Below are positions 45,072 to 56,328 of a stretch of DNA of 64,000 bases, in pieces. This DNA is from Leguminivora glycinivorella (lineage: Eukaryota > Arthropoda > Insecta > Lepidoptera > Tortricidae): NCBI RefSeq assembly GCF_023078275.1, contig NC_062992.1:12971706-13035705 (forward strand). The letters run 5' to 3'. How positions within the stretch are numbered: the first letter of the stretch is position 1; the number at the start of each line of letters is the position of its first letter. The notes below the pieces were generated by a model that was not told the DNA's origin, ran no database searches, and saw only the letters and a list, made by a program, of their open reading frames with translations. The position numbers and the translations under genes are program-made.

Positions 45072-48000
45072 TTATGTAGTATGCTTCATCTGGTGTCGTT
45101 GAAGGCTTGATTTCCTATTGCATGTATAGTCGCACTGGCTACAACTGAATGGCCTCACTTCATTATGTATCATCACATGTTTCCGTAGACTCGTTTTATT
45201 ACTGCATTTGTACTCGCACTGGGTACACTGAAAAGGCTTATCGCCAGTATGTGTCCTTTCATGATTTCTTAAGTCCGAACTAGTTATGCACTTGTAGTCG
45301 CAATGACTACACTTGTAAGGTTTCTCTCCGGTGTGTTTCATCTGATGCCTTTTCAAGTAAGATTTAACACTGCATTTGTAATCACAGGAGTCACAACTGA
45401 AAGGCTTCTCACCAGTGTGTTTCAAATTGTGCTTCCGTAAGTTTGATTTGTCACAGCATTTGTAATCACAAAGGCTGCACTCAAAGGGCTTTTCGCCAGT
45501 ATGTGTCCTTTCGTGATCTCGTAACGTTGAACTGTCTCTGCACTTGTAGTCGCAATGACTACAACTGTACGGCTTCTCATCAGTGTGTACTCTTTGGTGA
45601 ACTCGTAAGGTTCCCATCTGCCTGCACCTGTAGTCGCATTCGCTACATTTAAATGGCTTTGAGTCAGTGTGTATCATCATGTGCATGTCTAGGTGTGATT
45701 TCCGACTGCATTTGTAACCACAGTGGCGACACTGGAAAGGTTTGTCCCCAGTGTGAGTCCTTTCATGATTCCTTAAGTTATTTTTCTGAGTGCACTTGAA
45801 GTCGCAAAAAACACACTTGTATGGCTTTTCGCCAGTGTGCATTCTCCGATGTGTTATTAAGTTTTCTTTACGCTTGCACGTGTATTCGCAGTAGCTACAT
45901 TTAAATGGCTTGTCTTCAGAGTGTGTCATCGAGTGTTGTGTTGTGTGGGATTCCTGACCGCTTTGTTCTCCAGCGCTGCCGTCCGAACACACTGCAACAC
46001 AAATTAACAAAAAAAATTTTAAGATTACATTGCATCAGTGGCGGGGCAAGACCTAAATTAGATGTGGGCAAGATACAGTTTGCAAGGCCCCCTGATACTA
46101 GTGCCAGATACTTGCTAGCTGTTTTTTTTTTTATTTGCTAGATGAGTTATTATATTTAGGTATATTTTAGGTGTTTAGGTCTAGGGCTTTTAACTACAAT
46201 CAACTTCCCTATTGTAAGTTATTGTTTATTTTTAGCGGCTGAAGATACCTGCGTATGAAAGAGGAATAATACAAGTTACAAACTTAAAAGAAGGGTTGGG
46301 TAAACTTTATTTCAAAAGGGAACTTGACTGGAGTTAAAATAAAATATTTTATACCATGCACACAATAAAGCATACATACATACATACATACAATCACGCC
46401 TGTATCCCATAAAGGGGTAGGCAGAGCACATGAAACTACTAAAGCTTCAGGGCCACTCTTGGCAAATAAGGGGTTAAAAGAAAACGAAACTGTGGCCACA
46501 AGTGGTGTGGAAACTGTGAACAAAATAAAGCATCAGATAACTATAAGAAAAACATGGAAAGAAGTTATTTTTAAATCCAATTTTTATTTAATAGGTCAGG
46601 TAGAAATATTTAAAGTAACCGAGTTGACCGTGACGTCACTCAATTCGATTTCATATAAAGTTCATATGAGCAAGTCGTTGAAATTCGTTTTGACAGTTCT
46701 TAAAAAGAAGCTGATTTGACTAGGAGGCAAGTAGCCTAATAAAATAAAGACAAGGCAGTTCCCAAGTAACTGATTTGTATGACATCAGTTCTCAAAAAGT
46801 TTGTACAAAAATTAAGGAAAAAGTTAAATTTGTTTTTATTATTCCTAGGTTTTTATTATCACTAGGCCAAGAACATAACCCAAAAACAGTTTGCAGATTG
46901 AGAATTAATATGGTATTAGTTTAATATAAACTATTATCAAAATTGAACGAAATTCCCCAATCAATATGACAATCAGAAGGCGGGGAAATCAGGAGCCGAC
47001 ATAGTGTGGTCACCCTACATGATACATTTGTATGAGAAAAGTTATATCTGAATATCTTTAAAACAGACAACGAATATAAAATATTAGATGGTGGATATTT
47101 AGTAAGATTTTTTACTAAATGTTGAAGTACTTTAGAGTTTCTGTGGTGCTACAAATCTTGAGATATTTACATTTTTAACTTTCTCAAAACGTGTGGACTG
47201 AGTAAACACTTACAAAAATTTATTATAAAAAAACCTGACATGTTAGTGGTTCGTTTTGTATTTTACAAATCCCCATATCACTTTTACTAAACTATACACA
47301 TATACTAGCGGTCTAAATCTTATGTTTTTCATCAAAATTTGGGTTTTCAAAAGTGTGAGGATTTAGTACGCATAAGAAACTATTTGTAAAAAATTTAATA
47401 CGTGACTAGGTGATCTAAAATTTATAGAGGTAAGTTGGCATAGTTTTTACTAAATGTTAGTATATAAATATTATATGTTAAATGAATACATTCACTGTTT
47501 TCGTGGGACTGAGTGAGCACATGTTAATAAGTGTATCTTTAGATTTATCTTTTTACAAATTCAGAGATTACAATTGTTTTGTTTTAGAACTTTTACTAAA
47601 TGATCAGCATATTTTTTTTTTTCGGAAGGTGTTCACTCAATCCACACGCACACAAATGGGTGTATGGTGATGGTGGTTCCATTTTCATTGGTGCAAGCGG
47701 CCCTAAATGATACTTACACCATGTGCTTTAGTATATCTCCGTAAAATTTTCATTAGGTCAAATACAGTTAATTTCTCTAAGAAATGAGTGACTTAATTTC
47801 TGTTAAATGAAATTTAATTAAACAATTGAACAAGTGTATTGCCACAACCTTTATTACTTTGTAATATTATTTTTGACATGTGCCATCAGATACTTATGGT
47901 TATCTGGGACACCCTAGGCTGATGAGACCCATAGTCTACAACTCTAGACTGAATAACACCATGCCGTTGCCTTGCTATACAAACTCGCCAGTCTCAGCAC

Positions 48001-48416
48001 CCTTGTCCAGCTGTGCATTCTAACGCAACAAAAGTTATTGTAAATCATCACTGACCTTGTAATGTGCCTGCTTGGTCCCACTCCTCAGGGCACAGCGCAT
48101 ACTCATTCTCATAGTCAGTGTACATCCCGGCTTCAGTGTCCGCACACTCTTCATGCCACTCCCCGTCTTCACAATCCCGCTCCTCCATGCTCGATTCCCC
48201 GGGCTCCATCATCCCGCACATCTCTTCAGGCACTATCTCCACACAGATCTCGACAGGCTCTATCTTCACAGACACCTCTACGGGCTCTGTCTTTACACAC
48301 ATCTCGCCAGACTCTGGTTTCAGACACTCCTCTCCGGGCTCTATCTTCACACAAACAGCGTCTTCTGAAGCTAGAGACATATTTTTGTCTTTTGAAAAGC
48401 TGGTCTCTGTGACAAC
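45072..48416 (-). CDS. C2H2 zinc-finger gene, ten fingers, at least two exons
   Basis: Exons (minus strand) 48416-48056 and 45991-45072, joined in phase 1. The first carries an acidic domain with repeats such as CVKIEPGEE, CVKTEP and SVKIEP, each a SUMO-type psi-K-x-E site. The second starts VCSDGSAGEQ and then has ten classical C2H2 fingers, mostly CxxCDYKC with HTGEKP-type linkers, from FKCSYCEYTC to FSCSQCDYTC, and ends 20 residues later at most. It should be a nuclear DNA-binding regulator. The first Met in frame (48380) gives 414 residues, but the exon has its own acceptor, so an upstream exon, possibly coding for a ZAD, may exist. I did not find one. The finger exon opens with the same residues and phase as modules A-C of the ZAD gene at 16-29 kb. 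Confidence 0.88.
46378..46500 (-). mobile_element. SINE family A, 3' fragment
   Basis: Starts with a CATA-repeat run (complement of the ATGT tail) and extends to the AACCCCTTATTTGCC region. Confidence 0.8.
46631..46638. promoter_or_regulatory. CRE-like palindrome TGACGTCA in duplicated segment
   Basis: A perfect TGACGTCA, also conserved at 49159-49166 in the sister copy. It matches the CREB/ATF site consensus. Regulatory function is conjecture. Confidence 0.25.
46740..48055. other. Rest of the zinc-finger gene intron
   Basis: AT-rich, no ORF or repeat that I can classify. Confidence 0.5.
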
Positions 48417-49054
48417 CTGCAATGCAAGAACTAGGTTAAGTATTGTTAGTAATGTAGTAATATGAAACTTGGGGAAAATAAAATATTTTATGCCATGTAC
48501 AAAATAAAGCATCAGATAAGTATTTTTTTTTAATTAATTATTGAATTTATTTGAGAGTATTTTCTATTTTTAAAATGTAATATTGCATTGTACCCTAATT
48601 ATGATAATTTAACTTTAACTTTGACATGTAAAATTGTAAATTTTATGAATAAATGAATATGAATATGAATAATGTTCAGTTGCCTAACTGACTCCCTGTT
48701 GTTCCCCAATTTTGCTCGAATTTCTACAGTCCACTCCATCATTATTAAACAGATAATTCTAAGTAAAACATGGCCAGTAGTTATGTTTAAATGAAATTAA
48801 TTATTATAAGTTGTATACAAAGATAAGTATGAGTTGACCATGACTATACTATAATTTTCTGATGCATTTTTCATGCATGGTATAAAACATTTTAAGGACA
48901 GGCAAGGCCTACTATTTAGACACAAACTAATGTTTACATAGTCTAGTATATCAGAATCTGAATTCATACCCCCATTGTAGCTCGGTGTCCCCTTGGAGAG
49001 GGGAATTATTCCAGTCATAACTCAGTAATTCTCAATCGTCTACTCCATTTTCTA

Positions 49055-49255
49055 AAAGGGAACTTGACTGTAGTTATTATAAAATAGTTTATACCATGAA
49101 CGAAATAAAGCATCAGATAATTATATGAAAAACATGGACACAGTAACTGAGTTGACCGTGACGTCACTCAATTCGATTTCATATAAATTCCATATTAGCA
49201 AGACATTCAAATTCGTTTTGACATTCTTAAAAAGAAGCTGATTTGACTAGGAGGC
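49055..49255. repeat. Upstream copy of the duplicated segment
   Basis: Sister of 46310-46735, including the TGACGTCA palindrome at 49159-49166. Confidence 0.75.
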
Positions 49256-50340
49256 AGTGGAATTCTGATAAATTAGAATTAGAACTGAAATTCCACTGAA
49301 AACAAATGAGTCGCGGTAGTTAGAATTCGCCCTTATGCCTCGAGAATGACCGAACTCAAATTTTTTAAAGTGGGTTATTGTACAGTTGTACTCTTTAGAT
49401 CACTTTAAAGAGAGTAACTACAGAGAAATACAAAATACTACAGACTTGCTAGATTTCAGAGTTAGGTCAAAGAGGACAAACGCTTTAGTAGAAATTAATG
49501 AGGTATAGAATACGTGAGATACCCAAGCACCTACCTTTCAACTATAACAAGTTTTAAGTCGAACAATCAACGAAAGCGGAAGTACATTTACTGTGCAAAA
49601 ACAAAATAGTTATCGTTACACGTTGCGCTAGTACAACTACTTATTGATTAAAGTGAAATTAACACGCAATTCTCTATATAAACCGATTCACCATAAAACT
49701 AAGCATTACACGACCTCAAAATTTTTACTATTGAAGTGAAGTATTGAATAGTATTGATGGCAGAAATGACAGCGGAGACGCCGCAGACGAAGGGTACGTT
49801 CGGAAAAAGTAGAACAACCATAACAGACGGGAGTTCGCTAACTTCGTCGGATCCAAGACTTTGCAAGGAACTTTGTTAAAGAATAGAGAATTTGAAGAGT
49901 ATATTCAGTAATCCGGTATGTTTACTGCTTTCATTGGTTATTATACAGATGCGTTGTATTTTGGTAAGCGATGAAACCTGTCGCGACAGGCGCGAATATC
50001 TAATGCCACAATACGAATTTCCTAGCGGCAACACTGAACAGCGCCCTCGTGGGTGGAACTGTGGTAAGTTATTCCAACGTGGCAAGTAGTAAGGTTAAAC
50101 CCGGTATGGCGCGAAGCGTGCGAGTGCATGAAAGTGTAAGATACAGTGAGGAAGCCCACAGCTGTCCTGAGTCGTCTAAAGCTAAGTATTTTATGTTACT
50201 TGGTGCTCGCAGTGGTGGTATGGTTTCTCTATGCAATGATCTCCTTAATAGAAGAACAGTAAGTTCGTATGAGTTTAGCTTGCCACGGAACCTGCCGTGG
50301 AAGCTATTCCTGAGACCATCTTAGGTAAGGCAGACTAGGT
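49256..50340. other. Unassigned region upstream of the minus-strand zinc-finger gene
   Basis: Could include the promoter and first exon of that gene. Short plus-strand frames occur (from ATG at 49755, and 49892-50089) but resemble nothing I know. Composition shifts to less AT-rich from about 49740. Confidence 0.35.
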
Positions 50341-50342
50341 TT

Positions 50343-50526
50343 CTCTGTCTGGGTAAGACTTGACGTGCCCCAGCTCTCAACTCTGTCTGGGTAAGACTTG
50401 ACGTGCCCCAGCTCTCAACTCTGTCTGGGTAAGACTTGACGTGCCCCAGCTCTCAACTCTGTCTGGGTAAGACTTGACGTGCCCCAGCTTTCAACTCCAC
50501 CTGGGTAGACTTGACGTGCCCCAGCG
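50343..50526 (+). repeat. 38-bp minisatellite
   Basis: Four near-identical units of CTCTGTCTGGGTAAGACTTG plus ACGTGCCCCAGCTCTCAA, then a diverged fifth. The sequence on either side (50000-50815) is GC-richer than its neighbours and could be part of an unidentified transposon leader. Confidence 0.9.
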
Positions 50527-51016
50527 TGCGAGAGCCGTGGCGGCTTCGGCAGCCCGGCTAGAGGTGTGTCGATGTGCGGCAGTATACCTCGGCTCGGATG
50601 TTAGGCGTCCGAGTTATCCGACCTTTGATGTGTCGGCGGACTCCCCGCGGGGGGGGTCCTTGGAACCTTCGTCTGGCCGGGTAAGATGGTTCTCCTTTGC
50701 TGTAGAGATAATCGTATATGTATGGTCAGCGCCGGCCCGTGCACTCGATCAGGGTAGAGCGAGTTTGAGTTTCGGCGCCCTTGGGAAGAAGTCTCACTAC
50801 GTAGGAAAATAAATCGCGAGCGCAGCGAGCGCGAAATTTTTTTAAATAGTAATGCCGTAATTTGAAGATTAACGCAATACAGAATTTATGGATTTCATCA
50901 TACAGAGTGCAAAAGGGACAAATGCTTGAACTTTCGTAGTCGCACCCTAGTATAGTTACGTGTGAAATAACAAGCAAAATGGAGCACTATAGTGGCCAAG
51001 TCAGGAAAGCAGCCCC

Positions 51017-51107
51017 TCTAGCACAAGTTGCCTTGTCGCGCGCGAGTCCATACTTGAAGTCGCGCGTGATGTATGGACTCGCGCGCGACAAGGCAAGTTG
51101 TGCTAAA
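51017..51107. mobile_element. Short foldback element (CGCGCGAGTCC family)
   Basis: AGCACAAGTTGCCTTGTCGC with its complement at the far end and a GTCGC-rich loop. Almost the same as 32543-32633. Confidence 0.85.
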
Positions 51108-51269
51108 GGGTCAGATTCGGAATTTGTCCTAACTAAAAGAGAAGAAAATTATAAATAGTAGAAGCGCGAGCGTAGCGAGCGCGATTTTTTTTCCTATTGA
51201 CTCAATTAATTATTCTCCGCCAGCGGGGAATCCGTGAACTTTCAAGCTTTTATCATCTGTAGACCTGCC

Positions 51270-51525
51270 TGTGCCTGTGTGGTGACGGGTTAAGAATTTC
51301 ACCACCCCCTTTCTTTCCGTGGGTGTCGTAGAAGGCGACTGTGGGATATGGGTTAAATTGTGGCGTAGGCGAGAGGCTGATGGCAACCTGTCACTGCAAT
51401 GTCACAGTTTCGTTTTCTTTCAACCCCTTATTTGCCAAGAGTGGCACTGAAGCTTTAGTAGTTTCATGTGTTCTGCCTACCCCTTTATGGGATACAGGCG
51501 TGATTGTATGTATGTATGTATGTAT
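51270..51525 (+). mobile_element. SINE family A, complete copy
   Basis: The most complete copy, with a (TATG)n tail at 51507-51525. The short ORF 51341-51565 lies within it and is not a gene. Confidence 0.82.
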
Positions 51526-54500
51526 CATCTGTAGAGCTGCGACTCACAAATTTGCTCCTCCCTGAGACGTTTTGCGCCTTTGGCTTTATGAGGAATTCCG
51601 CTTTGGACTATCGGGTAGACACTAGACTTATATTTTTGCGTTTGGATAGCGACGTAACTTTGCCGTTCGCCGCACAACAACGTGGTTCGTCAAGGGCTAG
51701 AATCCTCTTTTTACGGCGCCCTAGCATCAGCGCCCGAATGGCAATGTGGTGCAACTTTCCACTTAATCTACTGAATTACAAATCTAGATTTTCAATAGGT
51801 GGATTCATTTCCGACTCCTCTGGCCATTTTGTGATAGGTGCGCTCCCACGCAACGTATAATTTTTTGTATGGATTTTTCCACATTCTCGATTTTGGCGCC
51901 CCCTTACCATGTGGCGCCTAGAGCGGCCGCTCCACTCGCTCTACCCTTAATCCGGCCCTGTGTATGGTAGGTGATGGTTGTATGAGAATACCATATTCAT
52001 GAGCAATTAAACCCACAGATCTCGGTGGTATACAACTAGCCGCCATAAGTAAAGCGAAGCAGATTGAAGCTCCCCTGGCCCAGGAGAAGTGGATCAGAGA
52101 GAGCGAGGACAAAGAATCCTTCATAGGAGATGAATGTATGTATGCTAAGCATTCTGTTACCCCTACACCCCCATATTAATATATTAGTGGCCGCCTTTCC
52201 CCTTTTACGGTCTTATTTATATACCGTACGTGGTTGGGGGAGAGTCGGCCACAATGGTGGAGATGCTGGGATCCAGCAGATAAAGAATCAAGGCTTATAA
52301 TATAAATAAAGAATGCAAGGCATACATTTTCAATATAATCAGACATCTTTACTAACAGAAATCATAGATGGCGCTACTGGTAACAGAAGCTGCGAGATAT
52401 TATTTTATGCGAATATGTTTGAAGTGTTTTCTTACGAAGTCTGGTTCGGCATTAATTTAGGCTCGTTTAAATAAAGAGGCTGGCATTTGTATTTATTAAT
52501 TGAAGATAATTTGAGTAAATAAGTCATATTTTATATTTTGCGTAACAAGCGGAATATCAATTGTACGGAATGTACGGAGTACCAACTTGAAGAAATTGCA
52601 TCATGGTGGCTGGAAACAGAACGATTACGTTTCCGTTATGGATGTATTTATGATTTATTTTACAATTAGAATGTAGTTGTAAATTATCAGGAAGAATATT
52701 CAGAGATAAAAATAAATAAAAAATATTGGAGCATTTGTCTGTATTTATCAAGTATGATATTCATTAATTTAATTTTAAGAGAAATACCATTGTGTAATAG
52801 TGCCTTCGTGTTACCAACATAACCGCAAGAATAGGCTACGCAAGGCGTCTAGTAATGGTGCCAGATGAGGGCAGGTGTTGCTACACTAAGAAGATTACCC
52901 ACAAAATCGACGGAAATGTACGGATTGTCGGGATTATCAAGATAACTAAAGAAGATGAAGAAATCGGTTACTAAACGGATTCGACTTGGAAAATTTATGC
53001 AAGAACTAATTTTCCAATTAGACGGTTAGATAATTAAGTTATAACAAGCTGTGCCTAGATATAAGTAGGTAACCTATTCAATTTTATGACATATTAATTG
53101 TTTAATATATTGAAAAATTGGCTGATTTATAGGAGTATAATAAGAAGACAAATAATAGTCGTAATAACTAATAAGTATCTTATAGGAAATATGCGCGTAG
53201 TAAAGACGGGTTTGCACTCTATATTTTACTTCGTATGTTTTCTTTTTACTTTAGAATTATAAATTTAGTTTTAAGAATTCGGGTGTATGGCTATTTATAA
53301 GGAATCAATATAATTATTATGAGAATTACCGATAAGAGTCCGAAATTCGTTTCATATTTTATCGAAATTTTGGGGGGGAATTAAGTTGACTTTGGCAACA
53401 TTGAAGGTTGTACAGTACTCGTCCGTCCATTTTGAATCGTTGGCGGAAGGTCGTTGAACAGTCGCGAGTTCCACAGGAAGGTTCCTTAAATTATACAGGT
53501 AATCATTGTAAATATTGTAATAAAAAGTGCACCGACGAAGTGATGAGCGTGTAAATAAGTTGGATCATCAAAAATTTGTTCATTTACGTTCATAGGTACA
53601 GTGAATTCGCCACCGCCAACCACACCGGACAAGACAAACAACTTTTACATCGGAATTGGCCAAACCCCCGGATAAGACTACTTAATACCCGGACAAGACT
53701 ACTTCTCGGTAAGTTTTAAACATCTACATTGCAGCAATACAACTTAATTCTTTAAAACAAGAGAATGCGATCGTCATTTACTTCGAAGTGAGCGACGGCG
53801 GCCATGATTGTTGTCCAAAGTTTGGGCTAACTTTGGACGTCCAACCAACCAAGGAAAATTATCTAATTTTAGTGAAGTTTCTTTCGATATTTATGAGGAT
53901 CACCATGGAAATACGGGTCTATTACGTTCTTTTATTAAAATATTTTAACTTTCTAGAAATTAACGAAGTGATATTTAGTAGATGAAAATGGACCCTATCA
54001 TCATGGTAATACGGTTCTTATTAGCGCGGTTTAGAACATCGGATGTACATGGCGGATTTTAATATTTTCACAGTCTAGAAAGGACCTTTTTGAACATTTT
54101 CTAGGGTCCTTAAGATATATAGTTAGGTATATTTTTATTTCATCATGCATCTTATTGGAAGTTTAGAAATACAACTTACTTCCTTTCTGATTGGGTTTGC
54201 AGTTTATAAAAATAACAATTGTGCTGTGTGTATATATAAGCTAACATCTTCTTTACAGGATATTGTGGTGACATTTAAGTGTTTTTAGATTTATTAAATA
54301 AGTGTTTCGTGAAGTGTTCCAATAATTAAACAAACAAATGAGTGAAATAAAACTAAATAATTTTTAAATAATTAACTATCAAACAAGTGAAGTAAAAATA
54401 AAAAGTTAATAAATAAATAAACCAAACAAATAAACAAAATAAAAACGTTAACTTTCATCATTTTGCAAGCGAGCTTAAGTTAGTGACAGAAGATTTTGTA

Positions 54501-54969
54501 TTGTGGTACCAGTGTATAAACGTCAACGTCACTTACTGATTTTGACATGACTTAGGCTGCTGTAATCTATAAATGATAAACAAAGATTACACATTCGTAT
54601 GTCAGTGTGTATGTTATGTTGCCTATCATAAATTTATTATTTTACTTCCTTTCATAATAATTTCAAATAAAAGAAACATCTGTTCATAATTAAGTCAATT
54701 GTTTTAATTAATTAAATTTAAATGACTTCGACTTTTCTTTCTTTAGTTTCAAACTTGAATGGATTTTAGAGATTTTTAGTTGGATTTAAATTTCAATACT
54801 TTGAGATTATTAAAATAAATAATATGTGGAGTTATTAAAAGTTAATTAACCTAAAATATTAAATTACTTTATTGGTGTGACCGTTCATATTATTAGGGAA
54901 TTAAGGTTAAACGGGTTTGTTTCTGTGCGTTACAGGCTAGACAAGACTACGGTCTAGACAAACAACAGA

Positions 54970-56328
54970 ATGGACGACATTCTTTTAGCAAGGCTTAGGC
55001 TCATTAACGACAAACTCACAACGGACTTAGAAGTAATTCCGGGTACTGTTAATTTAGAAAATTTAGTGCAGGCTCAGATCACATACAGTAAATTAGAAGC
55101 AACACTGAAAAGACTTAGCGGAGACCTGACGGAGTACTTTAGGCTGGCTTCGACACCCGCATCTGATGAAATCTGCTTGATAAGTGGACTTCAACTTCAA
55201 GCAGAGGAGACTTTAGCTGAACTTAAGGTGAAGATTGACCAGATATCTACATCAAGCAAACCATCAGAGAAGCTGACTGAAGCGAACTCCTCGTGCAGAC
55301 TTCCTAAGCTCCAGCTGCCGGTGTATAATGGGGATGTACTGGCGTGGTATGAATTTTGGGATGCCTTCAGAAGCAACATCGATGCAAGGAACCTGCCGGA
55401 TGTTGACAAGCTTTCTTATCTTAAGACTTCAGTCACGGGAGATGCCAAAAAAGTCATTGACGGTCTAGCGACTACAAGCACCAACTATGCTATTGCCGTT
55501 ACGATACTGAAGGAAAGGTTCGGGAAAACTTCACATCTTATAGACGCGCACTATGCAACATTATATAAAATTAAGATGGCCAAAGGCAGTGCGGATGACT
55601 ATAGAAGGACTTTCAACGAAATCGAAAGGAATCTTAAGATTTTAGAATCACTAGGTGAGAACATTAACCACAACCATCTGCGCTTCATGCTACTAGAGAA
55701 GTTTCCTTCTGATCTAGTATACGAAATAAAACTTAAAGTTAAGGATGATTCCATTCAAGAACTGAGAAGCCACCTGGATAAAATCATCACTGCCAAAGAG
55801 GACGTGGAAAGGATATCGGGTAGGAAACGCCCTCAAGAGACAGAAGCTAGTACGGTCGGGACTCTTCATGTGAATGCAAAACGTGCGAGATACGCAAACC
55901 AGTCCCAACTACAACACAGTAACCAGAGTAAACAAAACCATCAGGGACGCTTTGATAAGAGACCGGTACTAAAGAAGTTTAAGGGTTTCAAGAAATATGA
56001 CAATAAAGGAAACAGACCAAACCAAACTTCAACTTCAAACAAAGATCAGGCAGAAACTCAGCGAAGTGCTCCAGGGGCTAAGAAGGGATTGGTGTGTATA
56101 TTTTGCGAAGGGGGCCATTATAATGATAGTTGCCCTGAAGCATCTACTTTAGCAGAAAGGAAGAAACGACTTGCAGGACGATGCTACATCTGCTTCAGTA
56201 AGAATCACGTAGCAAATGCTTGCTGGAGAAAGAGAAGGTGTGCCCGTTGTAAAGGAGAAGTACCGCATAATAGAGCATTATGTCCTTTAAATTTTCAGAA
56301 GGATACAACGGAGAAGAGTCAGTCCTGA
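54970..56328 (+). CDS. Gag of BEL/Pao retrotransposon
   Basis: 452 residues, uninterrupted. Residues ~110-250 are DUF1759-type: KLQLPVYNGDVLAWYEFWDA, then DKLSYLKTSVTGDAKKVIDG and ILKERFG. A basic, Asn/Gln-rich stretch follows (~300-370). The C-terminus has three zinc-knuckle-like motifs: CIFCEGGHYNDSC, CYICFSKNHVANAC and CARCKGEVPHNRALC. It would form the particle core and bind the element's RNA in the cytoplasm. The stop overlaps the pol frame by about 50 bp, and the frames differ. Confidence 0.92.
   Translation: MDDILLARLRLINDKLTTDLEVIPGTVNLENLVQAQITYSKLEATLKRLSGDLTEYFRLASTPASDEICLISGLQLQAEETLAELKVKIDQISTSSKPSEKLTEANSSCRLPKLQLPVYNGDVLAWYEFWDAFRSNIDARNLPDVDKLSYLKTSVTGDAKKVIDGLATTSTNYAIAVTILKERFGKTSHLIDAHYATLYKIKMAKGSADDYRRTFNEIERNLKILESLGENINHNHLRFMLLEKFPSDLVYEIKLKVKDDSIQELRSHLDKIITAKEDVERISGRKRPQETEASTVGTLHVNAKRARYANQSQLQHSNQSKQNHQGRFDKRPVLKKFKGFKKYDNKGNRPNQTSTSNKDQAETQRSAPGAKKGLVCIFCEGGHYNDSCPEASTLAERKKRLAGRCYICFSKNHVANACWRKRRCARCKGEVPHNRALCPLNFQKDTTEKSQS

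Larger units (their letters stand above)
46310..46735. repeat. Intronic segment duplicated upstream at 49055-49255
   Basis: Both copies share GGGAACTTGACTG, AAATAAAGCATCAGATAA, GAGTTGACCGTGACGTCACT and AAAGAAGCTGATTTGACTAGG in order. A shorter piece is at 48470-48520. They bracket the acidic exon of the zinc-finger gene. A SINE-A fragment (46378-46500) has landed in this copy. Confidence 0.75.

Noticed and set aside
48062..48465. Three plus-strand ORFs of 98-116 residues
   Set aside because: Shadows of the acidic exon of the minus-strand zinc-finger gene.
50343..50526. CRISPR-like regular repeats
   Set aside because: Units are contiguous 38-bp tandem copies with no distinct spacers, and the genome is an insect's.
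50049..50812. Overlapping plus-strand ORFs around the 38-bp minisatellite
   Set aside because: They run through tandem repeats with no recognisable family; a transposon leader is more likely than a gene.
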